A stretch of 40,666 nt of DNA from JBBQDZ01 sp038237515 (lineage in GTDB: Bacteria > Actinomycetota > Thermoleophilia > Gaiellales > Gaiellaceae). Of the stretch, positions 14,050 through 21,576 are shown piece after piece; position 1 is the first letter of the stretch; each line of letters starts with the position of its first letter. The translations under genes and the position numbers were made by a program. A model generated the notes under the pieces. That model saw nothing but the letters and a program-made list of their open reading frames with translations, did not search any database and had not been told where the DNA came from. Where the stretch lies: positions 1-40,666 of the forward strand of contig JBBRYP010000039.1 of assembly GCA_038237515.1 (NCBI GenBank). Reading direction: 5' to 3'.

Positions 14050-15750
14050 TCAAACGGACATGAGCGAGCGAGGCCCGGGCAACCTCGAGCAGGCTGCCAG
14101 GATCGCGTGGGCATCCAGCCGGACAACGCGAAGCTCCGGCGGGGGCCGGCGCAGGAACGTCTTCACCACGAAGAGCTCGTCGGCCACCTCGGGAGCGATG
14201 CAGGGCCGATCGCCTTTGCCTGCCTGCACCGCCGCCAGCGCTGCCTCGATCTCGAGGCGTGCGCCGGGCCCGGGAGGCAGCGACCGGACTGCGCACACGC
14301 GACCTCCCGCGACGAAGAACCCGCGCAGCCACCCCTCCTCGCAGGCGGGGGCGAGGAGGCAGACCTCCCGGCTGCGCAGCCACTCGAGAGCCTGCAATCG
14401 CTCGAGGACTCGCTCGAGGGCGCCGATCCGGTCGCGGAGGCGGGCGGCCTCCTCGTAGCGGAGCAGCTCGGAGAGGTCGCGAAGCTTCGCGCGCAACCGC
14501 GCGAGGAGGGAGTCGGCACGAGGGAGCGCCTCCAGCTCGTCTGTCGACGCCAGCTCGAGCGCCCGCGCGGCGAGCTGCGCCTGGCGGCGGCTCCCGAGCG
14601 GGCCGAGGAGCGTGGGCTTGCTGCCCACGACGAGCTTCTCGCCACGGCGGCGGAGGTAGACGTAGCGATCGGGGCGGGAGTTGCGCGTGTTGGCCGGCGG
14701 GCGCAGCTCGCGGATCAGTCGCAGCTCCTCGAGCGCCGCCTCGAGCTCGGATCCGACGACGCGCCACTCGATCGCCTCAGCTGCGCCGAGCGCGGCCTCG
14801 ACGGCCGGCCGCTGCCTCTCGCTGCGGAAGTAGGAACGAAGGCGTGCGCGCAGGTCCCGCGCTTTCCCCACGTAGAGCACCCGGTCGTCGCGGTCGCGGA
14901 ACAGGTAGACGCCGGGCCTGGTGGGCGCGCCGTGTGCCAGGACGCGCTTCCCGTAGACGCGGCGCTTCCGTGGCGCGGCGAGCGCGTGCAGGTCGGCGAG
15001 CGACCGGGCTCCCCGTTCCTGAGCGAGCCCGATCAGCTGCAGGAGCACCTCCGCCGTCGCGTGGGCATCGGGCAGGGCGCGATGGCACGGGCGTGCCGCC
15101 GTCCCGAAGAAGTGCGAAAGGGAGGCGAGGCTCGTCCGGCTGACGCGGCCGGCAAGGAGGCGGCGAGCGAGCGCGACCGTGTCGAGCGCCGCGGCTGCTC
15201 GCTTGCGGCCGTGGAGCACGTCGAGCTGGCGGTCGAGGAAACCGAGGTCGAATCGCGCATTGTGAGCGACGAGGGTCGCGCTGCCCGCGAAGACGATGAA
15301 CCGCCTGACCGCCGTCGCGACGCGCGGCGCCCCCCGAAGCTGCCGATCGTCGAGTCCCGTCAGGCGCCCGATCGTCGGGGGGAGCGGCAGGCGGGGGTCG
15401 ACGAGAGTCTCGAACTCGTCCACGAGCTCGAGCGCGCGGACGCGAATCGCACCGATCTCGCAGATCCGGCTCGTCGAGGCGGAGAGGCCCGTGGTCTCGA
15501 GGTCGAAGACGACGAACTCGGCGCTCTCGAGCGGAGCATCCGGTGCGGCGTCCGCGAGCGAGAGCGAGGCCCCGACGAGGCGCAGCCTCGCGTCGCCCGC
15601 GACGACGTCCTGGATCAGCGACGAGGCGAGGCCGTCCGGAACCGAGCGCGCCGCGAAGAGGAATCGGGCGGCGCCCACGACGTCGACGGGAGCGGCGCGC
15701 TCCTCGAGCAACTCGACGAGGCGGTCTGTCGCGTCGAGAGCAAGCTGCAC
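14050..15750 (-). CDS. DEDDh exonuclease fused to GIY-YIG (UvrC-like) domain
   Basis: A 566-residue fusion. Residues 78-240 form a DnaQ/DEDDh exonuclease: D83 and E85 in VFDLETTG, HNARFDLGF and the H-D pair near PDAHATAEVL. Residues about 275-355 are a GIY-YIG nuclease like UvrC (GVYLFRDRDDRVLYVGKARDL). A UvrB-binding UVR-like motif follows (SELLRYEEAARLRDRIGALE). This domain order is known in Actinobacteria and is presumed to act in excision repair, distinct from the true uvrC at 21577. It starts at GTG 15750, 17 nt downstream of a LexA-type box, so it is probably induced by DNA damage. It ends at 14050 in a clean stop and has no visible defects. Confidence 0.88.
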   Translation of the reverse strand: MQLALDATDRLVELLEERAAPVDVVGAARFLFAARSVPDGLASSLIQDVVAGDARLRLVGASLSLADAAPDAPLESAEFVVFDLETTGLSASTSRICEIGAIRVRALELVDEFETLVDPRLPLPPTIGRLTGLDDRQLRGAPRVATAVRRFIVFAGSATLVAHNARFDLGFLDRQLDVLHGRKRAAAALDTVALARRLLAGRVSRTSLASLSHFFGTAARPCHRALPDAHATAEVLLQLIGLAQERGARSLADLHALAAPRKRRVYGKRVLAHGAPTRPGVYLFRDRDDRVLYVGKARDLRARLRSYFRSERQRPAVEAALGAAEAIEWRVVGSELEAALEELRLIRELRPPANTRNSRPDRYVYLRRRGEKLVVGSKPTLLGPLGSRRQAQLAARALELASTDELEALPRADSLLARLRAKLRDLSELLRYEEAARLRDRIGALERVLERLQALEWLRSREVCLLAPACEEGWLRGFFVAGGRVCAVRSLPPGPGARLEIEAALAAVQAGKGDRPCIAPEVADELFVVKTFLRRPPPELRVVRLDAHAILAACSRLPGPRSLMSV

Positions 15751-15764
15751 GGGATGCAGTAAAA

Positions 15765-15780
15765 CAGAACATACGTTCGA
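15765..15780 (-). promoter_or_regulatory. LexA (SOS) box
   Basis: GAAC-ATAC-GTTC at 15767-15778 (TCGAACGTATGTTCTG read leftward) fits the Gram-positive/actinobacterial LexA consensus GAAC-N4-GTTC. It lies 17 nt before the start of the nuclease gene, overlapping its likely promoter. Confidence 0.65.
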
Positions 15781-15810
15781 GGCGCAAGCGACGCGTTACC
15801 GGGGCGAGGC

Positions 15811-18237
15811 TTACGCGGCGATCAACTCGTAATGCATGGCGCGCAGCTCCGGCTCGCGTTCCATGAACGCCTCGACCACCCCGGGGTCGAACTGACGGCG
15901 CGACTGGTGAACGATCTCGCTGACGGCGAGCTTCCACGAACCGGCCTTGCGGTAGGAACGATCGGTCGTCATCGCGTCGAGCGCGTCGGCGATCGCGAAG
16001 ATCCGCGCAGCGATCGGGATCTCGTCGCCTCCCAGGCGGTCGGGGTAGCCGCTCCCGTCCCAGCGCTCGTGATGGGAGCGGACGATCCGCAGCCCCTCGC
16101 CCTGCAGGAGCGCCACCTCGCCTAGCATCTGCTCGCCGAGCACGGTGTGCGTCTGCATCTTCCGCCGCTGCGGGGTCGTGAGCGGGCCCTTCTTGCTCAG
16201 GATTACGTCCGGGATCCCGATCTTGCCGACGTCATGGAGAAGAAAGCCGTACTCGATGCTCGTGTCCTCGAGCAGTCCGGGCTCGACGGTCCAGGCGAGC
16301 TCCATCGCGTAGCGCAGCACCCGCTGCGAGTGCTTGCCGGTCCCGACGTCCTTGGATTCGAGCGCCGTGGCCAGCGCCGTAACGGTCTCGCGGTAGGCCC
16401 GCTGGAGTAGCGCCCGCTGTCCGCGCTCGACCTCGCGCAGGCGGCGCAGGTCCTCTGCGTAGAGGAGGAGCTGCTCTCTGCTCGCGCGCTCGGTCGCGGT
16501 CCGGAAGGGAGCCTCGGGGCGACCCGTCGCGAGCCGCTCGGTGACGGCGAGCAGCTCGAGCGGGCTGAAAGGTTTGCGCAGGAGGGCGTCCGCGCCGACC
16601 TCGACGGCGTGGATGCCGATGTCCTCGTCGGAACCGGTCAGCAGGATCACGCGGATCCCGCTCGTCGAGGCATCCGCCTTCAGCCTGCGGCAGAGCTCCA
16701 TGCCGTTCGTACCCGGCATCCAGACGTCGAGGACGACGATATCCGGGGGGTCGGCGGCAATCAGTGCGAGCGCTCCGTCCGCGCTGACGGCCTCCTCCAC
16801 CTCGACGTCGGCGGCCTCGAATGTGGTGCGGAGGAGGGTCCTGAGACCCTCGTCGTCGTCGACGAGCAAGATGCGCAAGCTGCCGTCCTCCTCTTTCCCT
16901 AAGAAGTTCGGCCGGCTCGCCTTGCCGGCGTCGTTCGACCTGCCGTTCGCCGCCTCGAGCGCCGTCTCCTGCCTGTGGACGACGACCCGATTCTTCCCCG
17001 CGCGCTTCGCAGCATAGAGGGCGACGTCCGCGCGCCGGACGAGCTCGTCCCTCGGTTCGCTGCCGAAGTGCGCAGCGACCCCGGCCGACACGGTCGGCAG
17101 CCCGCGCCCGCGGCGATGTCCCCGGATGCCGTCGCGAATGCGCTCGGCGACACGTGCTCCGGCCTCCGCACCGCCGATGACGACGACCCCGAACTCCTCG
17201 CCCCCGATCCGGAAGGCCTCCTCGTTGGCGCGCAGGCTGCGCAGCATCACCTTCGCCAGCTCGCGAAGCGTCTCGTCGCCGGCCGCATGGCCGTGTTCGT
17301 CGTTGATCCGCTTGAAGTCGTCGAGATCGAAGAGGGCGACCGAGAGCTCGCCGCCTGCATCGCTCACCTGCTCGACGAGCCGCTGCAGGTGCTCGTCGAA
17401 CGCCCGTTTGTTCGCGAGCCCGGTGAGGGCGTCGCGCCGCGCTTCGGCGAAGCTGACGGCAAGCCGTCTCTCGGTGGCGAGCGCTGCCGACGCGAGATCG
17501 GCCGCAGCCGCCACGAGCTCCTCGTCGACAGGCGCGGCGGCCGCGACGAGCACGGCGCCAAGCGCGGCTCCATCCGTGACGAGAGGTACCGCGAGCGCGC
17601 TCGAGCACGCGCAGCCCGCCGCACGCAGCTCGGCGAGGTCCTCCGCGTCCGCGCGCGCGAGGTGGATCGCAGTGAAGGCCCGCCCGACGATCGCCGGAAC
17701 GAAGCCGGGCCGGAGCGTCGCTTTCCCTGCAGATCCCGCCGGGACGGGCGAGCCCTCGGCATCCGCGAGGAACGTGGCAGCGACAGTCGCGCGCGTGGCC
17801 TCGGCGAACTCGCGGGCGACGAGCTCGGCGCTCGCCGTCCGCGCGAGCGTCCGCGCCAGGCGGACCAGCGGGTCGGTCGGCTCGACGATCGCGCGCTCGA
17901 GCTCCCACAACGGAGCACCTTTCACGCAGTAGGCGCTGGCGCCGGCCTCGATCATCGCCATCACGGTCGCGGTGTCGTCGGAGCCGGCGAACGCGACGAT
18001 CCGCAGGGCCGGCAAGAGCTCGCGGATCCGGCGGGTGGCTTCGACTCCGTCTAGGAGCGGCATGGCGACGTCCATGAGCGCGGTGTCCGGCTCGTGCTCG
18101 AGTGCCTTCGCGATCGCCTCCTCGCCGTTGCCCGCCTCGCCGACGAGCTCGATCTCGGCGTGACCCGCCAGCATCGTCCGGAGCGCCGCGCGAAGCTCGT
18201 CCGAGTCGTCGCAGATCAGGAGTCTCACGCGCCCCAC
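15811..18237 (-). CDS. REC-GAF-GGDEF-REC-HD-GYP signalling protein
   Basis: An 808-residue response-regulator hybrid. Order: receiver 1 (residues 4-120, phospho-Asp in ALMDVAMPLLDG); a GAF-like sensor (about 140-275); a GGDEF diguanylate cyclase (about 285-430) with an intact active site (FDLDDFKRINDEHGHAAGD, RIGGEEFGVV); receiver 2 (about 450-570, VVLDVWMPGTNG); and an HD-GYP phosphodiesterase (about 615-800) with HDVGKIGIPD and HHERWDGSGYP intact. It can thus in principle make and degrade cyclic di-GMP under two phosphorylation inputs. No histidine kinase is adjacent. It is upstream of the DEDDh-GIY-YIG gene in the same direction with a 60-nt gap holding the SOS box. Confidence 0.9.
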   Translation of the reverse strand: MGRVRLLICDDSDELRAALRTMLAGHAEIELVGEAGNGEEAIAKALEHEPDTALMDVAMPLLDGVEATRRIRELLPALRIVAFAGSDDTATVMAMIEAGASAYCVKGAPLWELERAIVEPTDPLVRLARTLARTASAELVAREFAEATRATVAATFLADAEGSPVPAGSAGKATLRPGFVPAIVGRAFTAIHLARADAEDLAELRAAGCACSSALAVPLVTDGAALGAVLVAAAAPVDEELVAAAADLASAALATERRLAVSFAEARRDALTGLANKRAFDEHLQRLVEQVSDAGGELSVALFDLDDFKRINDEHGHAAGDETLRELAKVMLRSLRANEEAFRIGGEEFGVVVIGGAEAGARVAERIRDGIRGHRRGRGLPTVSAGVAAHFGSEPRDELVRRADVALYAAKRAGKNRVVVHRQETALEAANGRSNDAGKASRPNFLGKEEDGSLRILLVDDDEGLRTLLRTTFEAADVEVEEAVSADGALALIAADPPDIVVLDVWMPGTNGMELCRRLKADASTSGIRVILLTGSDEDIGIHAVEVGADALLRKPFSPLELLAVTERLATGRPEAPFRTATERASREQLLLYAEDLRRLREVERGQRALLQRAYRETVTALATALESKDVGTGKHSQRVLRYAMELAWTVEPGLLEDTSIEYGFLLHDVGKIGIPDVILSKKGPLTTPQRRKMQTHTVLGEQMLGEVALLQGEGLRIVRSHHERWDGSGYPDRLGGDEIPIAARIFAIADALDAMTTDRSYRKAGSWKLAVSEIVHQSRRQFDPGVVEAFMEREPELRAMHYELIAA

Positions 18238-18370
18238 GATTTCGTAATCGGCCCGGCGACGCGGGCCTTGAGAGTATGGAAAGAGGAGGTCTACATAGAT
18301 TTTCTCCGCGGATCTACTGGCACCTTCACCGGGGGTGACAAGATCCGAAAAGATCCCTCGCGCGGGGGAC

Positions 18371-18631
18371 TCAGGTCGCGAGCGCCTGCAGCACGAGCTG
18401 CGCGTGCGTGTCGGGCTTGACGCGGCGCATTGCGCGGACGACCGTCCCGCCGGCGTCGATCATGAAGGTCGAGCGTTCTATGCCCATGTAGGTCTTGCCG
18501 TAGTTCCGCTTCTCGCGCCAGACGCCGTAGCGCTCGGAGACGGCGTGGTCGGGGTCGGCGAGCAGGCGCACCCGCTCACCGCTGTCGGTCTCGAGCTCGA
18601 AGTCCGGCGCAACTCGACCTTCCTCGACCAC
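18371..18631 (-). pseudogene. Bcp-type peroxiredoxin with internal deletion of the catalytic core
   Basis: The 86-codon frame starts like Bcp/PrxQ (MVEEGRVAPDFELETDSGERVRL) and then jumps to LLADPDHAVSERYGVW, continuing with the normal C-terminus (YGKTYMGIERSTFMIDAGGTV, VRAMRRVKPDTHAQLVLQAL). About 60 residues containing the beta-alpha-beta core and the peroxidatic cysteine motif (PxxxTPGC) are absent; no cysteine remains in the protein. The junction is at about 18563 and in frame. The protein cannot reduce peroxides by the known mechanism. GTG 18631 lies 35 nt from the divergent gene at 18667. Confidence 0.7.
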
Positions 18632-18653
18632 GGTCGGATCGTAACGAGGCCGG

Positions 18654-18659
18654 TAGGGT
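18654..18659 (+). promoter_or_regulatory. -10 box TAGGGT, leaderless
   Basis: TAGGGT ends 7 nt before ATG 18667. It would give a leaderless or near-leaderless transcript. Confidence 0.35.
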
Positions 18660-18666
18660 GCCAGCG

Positions 18667-19023
18667 ATGCTCGACGCGCACCGACTGGTCGCCGTCGTCG
18701 TCCTCTCCGTAACCGGTCTCGCCGTCGCCGCCGGCGGCTACGCCTACCTTCGCCGTCGATCGGCCGGCCGGCTCCTCCGCCACCTCCTCGCCCTCGCGCA
18801 GACAGTCCTGATCGCGCAGGTGGGGCTCGGGCTGCTCCTCCTGTCGCGCCACTACAGAACGCCCGACCGCCTCCACTACGCCTACGGAACCCTGTCTCTC
18901 GCGGCGGTGCTCGCGCCCTGGCTCTACGCTCCCTCGGAGCCGCGCCGGCGCTTGCTCTGGTTCGTCGGCGCTACGCTGGTGGCCGCGGCGCTTGCCGCGC
19001 GTGCGTACATGACCGCCCGATGA
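18667..19023 (+). CDS. Integral membrane protein, unknown
   Basis: A 118-residue protein with four predicted membrane helices (RLVAVVVLSVTGLAVAAGG, LLALAQTVLIAQVGLGLLLL, YAYGTLSLAAVLAPWLY and LLWFVGATLVAAALAARAY). A short basic loop after helix 1 (LRRRSAGR) points inside. The family is not recognised with certainty. Its stop overlaps the start of the next gene as ATGA, so the two are translated together. An upstream GTG at 18658 is possible, but ATG 18667 fits the -10 box better. Confidence 0.6.
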   Translation: MLDAHRLVAVVVLSVTGLAVAAGGYAYLRRRSAGRLLRHLLALAQTVLIAQVGLGLLLLSRHYRTPDRLHYAYGTLSLAAVLAPWLYAPSEPRRRLLWFVGATLVAAALAARAYMTAR

Positions 19024-19394
19024 AGCGCTTCCTCAGCCGGATGAACCCGATGCTGCGCGGGTTCCTCGCGATCGGGCTGGTCTCGGTCGCGATCGTCGCC
19101 CTGTCGCTCGAGGTCACGGTCGTCTCGCTCCTGATCCTCGCGCGGATCGCGTTCATCATCGCGATCGCCTTCTTCGTCTTCCTCGTCTGGCGCGAGCAGC
19201 GCGGCCACATCGCGCTCTGGTCGACCCGTGCCCGCACGGTGTTCTACGGGTCGGCGATCCTGATCGTGGCCGACTTCGGCGTGTGGTTCCTGCGCGGAGT
19301 GTCCGGCCTCGACGCGCTCGCGTTCTTCCTCGTGCTGATCGGAGCCGGCTTCGCAATGTGGCGCGTCTGGCGCGACCAGCACACCTACGGCTAG
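19020..19394 (+). CDS. Small membrane protein, unknown, coupled to the preceding gene
   Basis: A 124-residue protein with a basic N-terminus (MKRFLSRMNPMLRG) and four hydrophobic segments (FLAIGLVSVAIVALSL, LLILARIAFIIAIAFFVFLVW, VFYGSAILIVADFGVWFL, ALAFFLVLIGAGFAMWRVW). The family is not recognised. It overlaps the upstream gene by four bases (ATGA) and its stop shares CTAG with the stop of the leftward HemQ-like gene (19391-19394). Together with its partner it may form a two-protein membrane unit, but the function is unknown. Confidence 0.6.
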   Translation: MKRFLSRMNPMLRGFLAIGLVSVAIVALSLEVTVVSLLILARIAFIIAIAFFVFLVWREQRGHIALWSTRARTVFYGSAILIVADFGVWFLRGVSGLDALAFFLVLIGAGFAMWRVWRDQHTYG

Positions 19395-20080
19395 GCCTCG
19401 ACGCGGGCGCGGGCGCCGTCGAGCGCGTCGAGCGCGTCGCGGACCTCCATGCTCCGGCCGACGAAGATTGGTGTGTCGCGCTCGGTGTAGCGGCTCGCCT
19501 CGCTCTCGCGCAGCGTCAACATCAGGTGCATGAAGTCCGCGGGCTCGTCGCACTCGAAGGCGGTCATGAACTCCTGGTCGTCGATGCCGAACGAGTACGT
19601 CGTGTGGTTGTGGATCGTCGTGAACTCGGCGCCGATGCGGATGTGCTCGTCCATCGCGCGCTGCCGGTCCTCGAGCGGAAGCGCGTACCACGGGCGCACC
19701 TTCACGAAGGGGTAGACGACGAGGTAGGGCGATCCACGGGGAACGATCTTGCGAGCTCGGCGCGCGGCGGTGTACTGCGACGCCTTCGTCGTCGCCAGGT
19801 AGGAGTACGGCGTCTCGAGCCACCCGGCGAGGGGCGTCGCGTTCAGCTCGGAACCGAGCTCGGCGAGGTCGTCGTAGCGCTCGGTGATCTTCCACAGGAA
19901 GAGCTCGCAGTCGGGACGAACGCCGGTGAGCGAGTACGCGCGCAGGCACTCCATCCGGGCAGCCCACTCCTCGACGACCTCCGCGAACGCCTCCTTGCCG
20001 GCTGCGCGCTCCTCGACCGGCAGCCTGCGCCACGCCGGATCGAGCCGGTAGAAGGTGTAGCCGACGTACTGGCCGCTCAC
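19391..20080 (-). CDS. hemQ: Chlorite-dismutase family protein, HemQ-like coproheme decarboxylase
   Basis: A 229-residue protein of the Cld/HemQ family. Diagnostic stretches are YPFVKVRPWYALPLEDRQRAM, DEHIRIGAEFTTIHNHTTYS, FGIDDQEFMTAFECDEP and LRESEASRYTERDTPIFVG. The tyrosine of RPWY fits the HemQ radical tyrosine and the histidine of IHNH fits the haem ligand, both assigned by position. In Actinobacteria HemQ converts coproheme to haem b in the last step of the coproporphyrin pathway. The start is GTG 20080, 10 nt after the stop of the glycoside-hydrolase-like gene upstream on the same strand, so they may be cotranscribed. The arginine that distinguishes true chlorite dismutases is not apparent. 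Confidence 0.82.
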   Translation of the reverse strand: MSGQYVGYTFYRLDPAWRRLPVEERAAGKEAFAEVVEEWAARMECLRAYSLTGVRPDCELFLWKITERYDDLAELGSELNATPLAGWLETPYSYLATTKASQYTAARRARKIVPRGSPYLVVYPFVKVRPWYALPLEDRQRAMDEHIRIGAEFTTIHNHTTYSFGIDDQEFMTAFECDEPADFMHLMLTLRESEASRYTERDTPIFVGRSMEVRDALDALDGARARVEA

Positions 20081-20090
20081 ATCGGGAAGT

Positions 20091-21539
20091 CTAGGGCCCG
20101 ATGCGCAACACCCTGCTGAACGTCCTGCCGGGAGGGCCGACGTTCACGGGCGTGAAGGCGCGGGCTGTGAAGCGGTAGAGGCCCGGGCGCAACCCGCGCG
20201 TCCCGAACGACACCGGTACGAGCTCGAACGCGTGCGTGCTGCCGCGCTTCTCCGCGATCGTGTTGTGGCCCGGCAGCCGCTCGAGGCGCGCGACATAGGA
20301 GCAGTCGAGGTTGCAGCGAAGCTGGAAGGCGAACTCGCCGGGGCCGGAGCTCGGGGCGATCGGACGCAGGATCGCCACGGTGGGCGTCAGCTGCAGGCCC
20401 GGGCAGCGCGCGATCACGCCGGCGCGGGAGTCGCGGACCGCGGTCTGCACGGCGGCGAAGTCCGACTTCTGCGCGCCGTCGACGTAGTAGAGGCCCGACT
20501 GCCAGCGATCGAGCGCCTGCTCGTCCACGGTGTGGAAGAAGAAGAACCCGCGGACGTTCGGCTGGCAGTACGCCAGGGCGAGGGCGTCGTGGTAGTAGGT
20601 CCCCTGCGTCGCCTCGTCGACAGGGCGCGTCGCCTGGAGCTCTGTGCCGGTGTAGAGCGCGGTCTTCCCCGGCGGGATCTGCGCCTCGACGCCGAACTCG
20701 TCGTAGAGCACCGGCAGCTGCGAGCCCGGCTGGGCGGTGCCGTCGAAGGCCAGCTTGAGGATCGCGACGAGCTTGCCGTAGTCGGCCAGTGCGATCGTCG
20801 AGGTGTTCGGGTGCTGGAAACTCGGCGGGAGGCTCGAGTAGTCCTCGTAGGGGTGGAGCGCGAGGCCGTCCATGATCGGCGTCGCCCGGCCGCTCGCACG
20901 GTAGGCGATGCCCATGTCGGCGATGAAGGCGGTGGGGGAGTGCGTCGGGCGCGTCGAGCCGGCCTTGTCCTCGCCGCGCGGGGAGACCGAGGCGCCCCAG
21001 ACCTCGATCCTCGGCGAGACGGCCTTGAGCGCGTCATAGGTGCGGGCGAGGAGGCTCGTGTACGCCGGGGCTGCCGCGTCGCTCCCGTCTGCCGTGTACT
21101 GGGGAAGCCAGAACCGGTTCAGGTTGGGCTCGTTGCCCACGATGAAGTGGGTGATGTGCGCGGCCGTTGCGAGGGCCGAGGCGTAGGCCGCGAAGTCCGC
21201 CTGATCCGCATCGGCGAGTGGGGTGGTACGACTGCCGGCGTTCGTCACCTGCACGTACACGCGCACCCCGTCGAGCTTCGCGGCTCCACTGATGTTCGCG
21301 AGTGTCGCGAGTTCGCCCTCGGATGGTGCGCGTGACCCGGGAGCCCAGATCGAGCTGACGCGAACAGCGTTCAGGCCGAGGAGGCGAAGCAGGTCCATCT
21401 GCACCTTTGCAGCCATCAGCGTCGGCTGGCGCACGTTGTCCTCGGCCGCACCCACGACCATCGTCGGCCCGCCCGCGAGCGCCGCCGGGGCGAAGCTGAG
21501 CGCCGCCAGTAGGAAGCAGGTGGAGACGAGCCTCTTCAC
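20091..21539 (-). CDS. Secreted glycoside-hydrolase-like protein, paralogue of 4202-5764
   Basis: A 482-residue exported protein. GTG 21539 is chosen because a longer frame would run into uvrC; it gives a clean signal (MKRLVSTCFLLAALSFAPAALA). The barrel part shows FIVGNEPNLNRFW (N-E-P acid/base), MDGLALHPYEDY, and PVLYDEFGVEAQIP where the E is the likely nucleophile. DRWQSGLYYVDGAQKSDF matches the paralogue at 4202-5764. The C-terminal region (after 390) is beta-rich. A two-glutamate clan GH-A mechanism is inferred, the substrate unknown. It ends 10 nt before hemQ. Confidence 0.75.
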   Translation of the reverse strand: MKRLVSTCFLLAALSFAPAALAGGPTMVVGAAEDNVRQPTLMAAKVQMDLLRLLGLNAVRVSSIWAPGSRAPSEGELATLANISGAAKLDGVRVYVQVTNAGSRTTPLADADQADFAAYASALATAAHITHFIVGNEPNLNRFWLPQYTADGSDAAAPAYTSLLARTYDALKAVSPRIEVWGASVSPRGEDKAGSTRPTHSPTAFIADMGIAYRASGRATPIMDGLALHPYEDYSSLPPSFQHPNTSTIALADYGKLVAILKLAFDGTAQPGSQLPVLYDEFGVEAQIPPGKTALYTGTELQATRPVDEATQGTYYHDALALAYCQPNVRGFFFFHTVDEQALDRWQSGLYYVDGAQKSDFAAVQTAVRDSRAGVIARCPGLQLTPTVAILRPIAPSSGPGEFAFQLRCNLDCSYVARLERLPGHNTIAEKRGSTHAFELVPVSFGTRGLRPGLYRFTARAFTPVNVGPPGRTFSRVLRIGP

Positions 21540-21563
21540 GACAGTTCGAGGGTAACCGGGCGC

Positions 21564-21569
21564 TACGCT
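21564..21569 (+). promoter_or_regulatory. -10 box TACGCT of uvrC
   Basis: TACGCT ends 7 nt before GTG 21577 within the 37-bp divergent gap. No ribosome site precedes the GTG. Confidence 0.4.
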
Positions 21570-21576
21570 AGCTCGT

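Noticed and set aside
14020..15762. Rightward 580-codon open frame
   Set aside because: It is the antisense of the DEDDh-GIY-YIG gene and has no recognisable motif.
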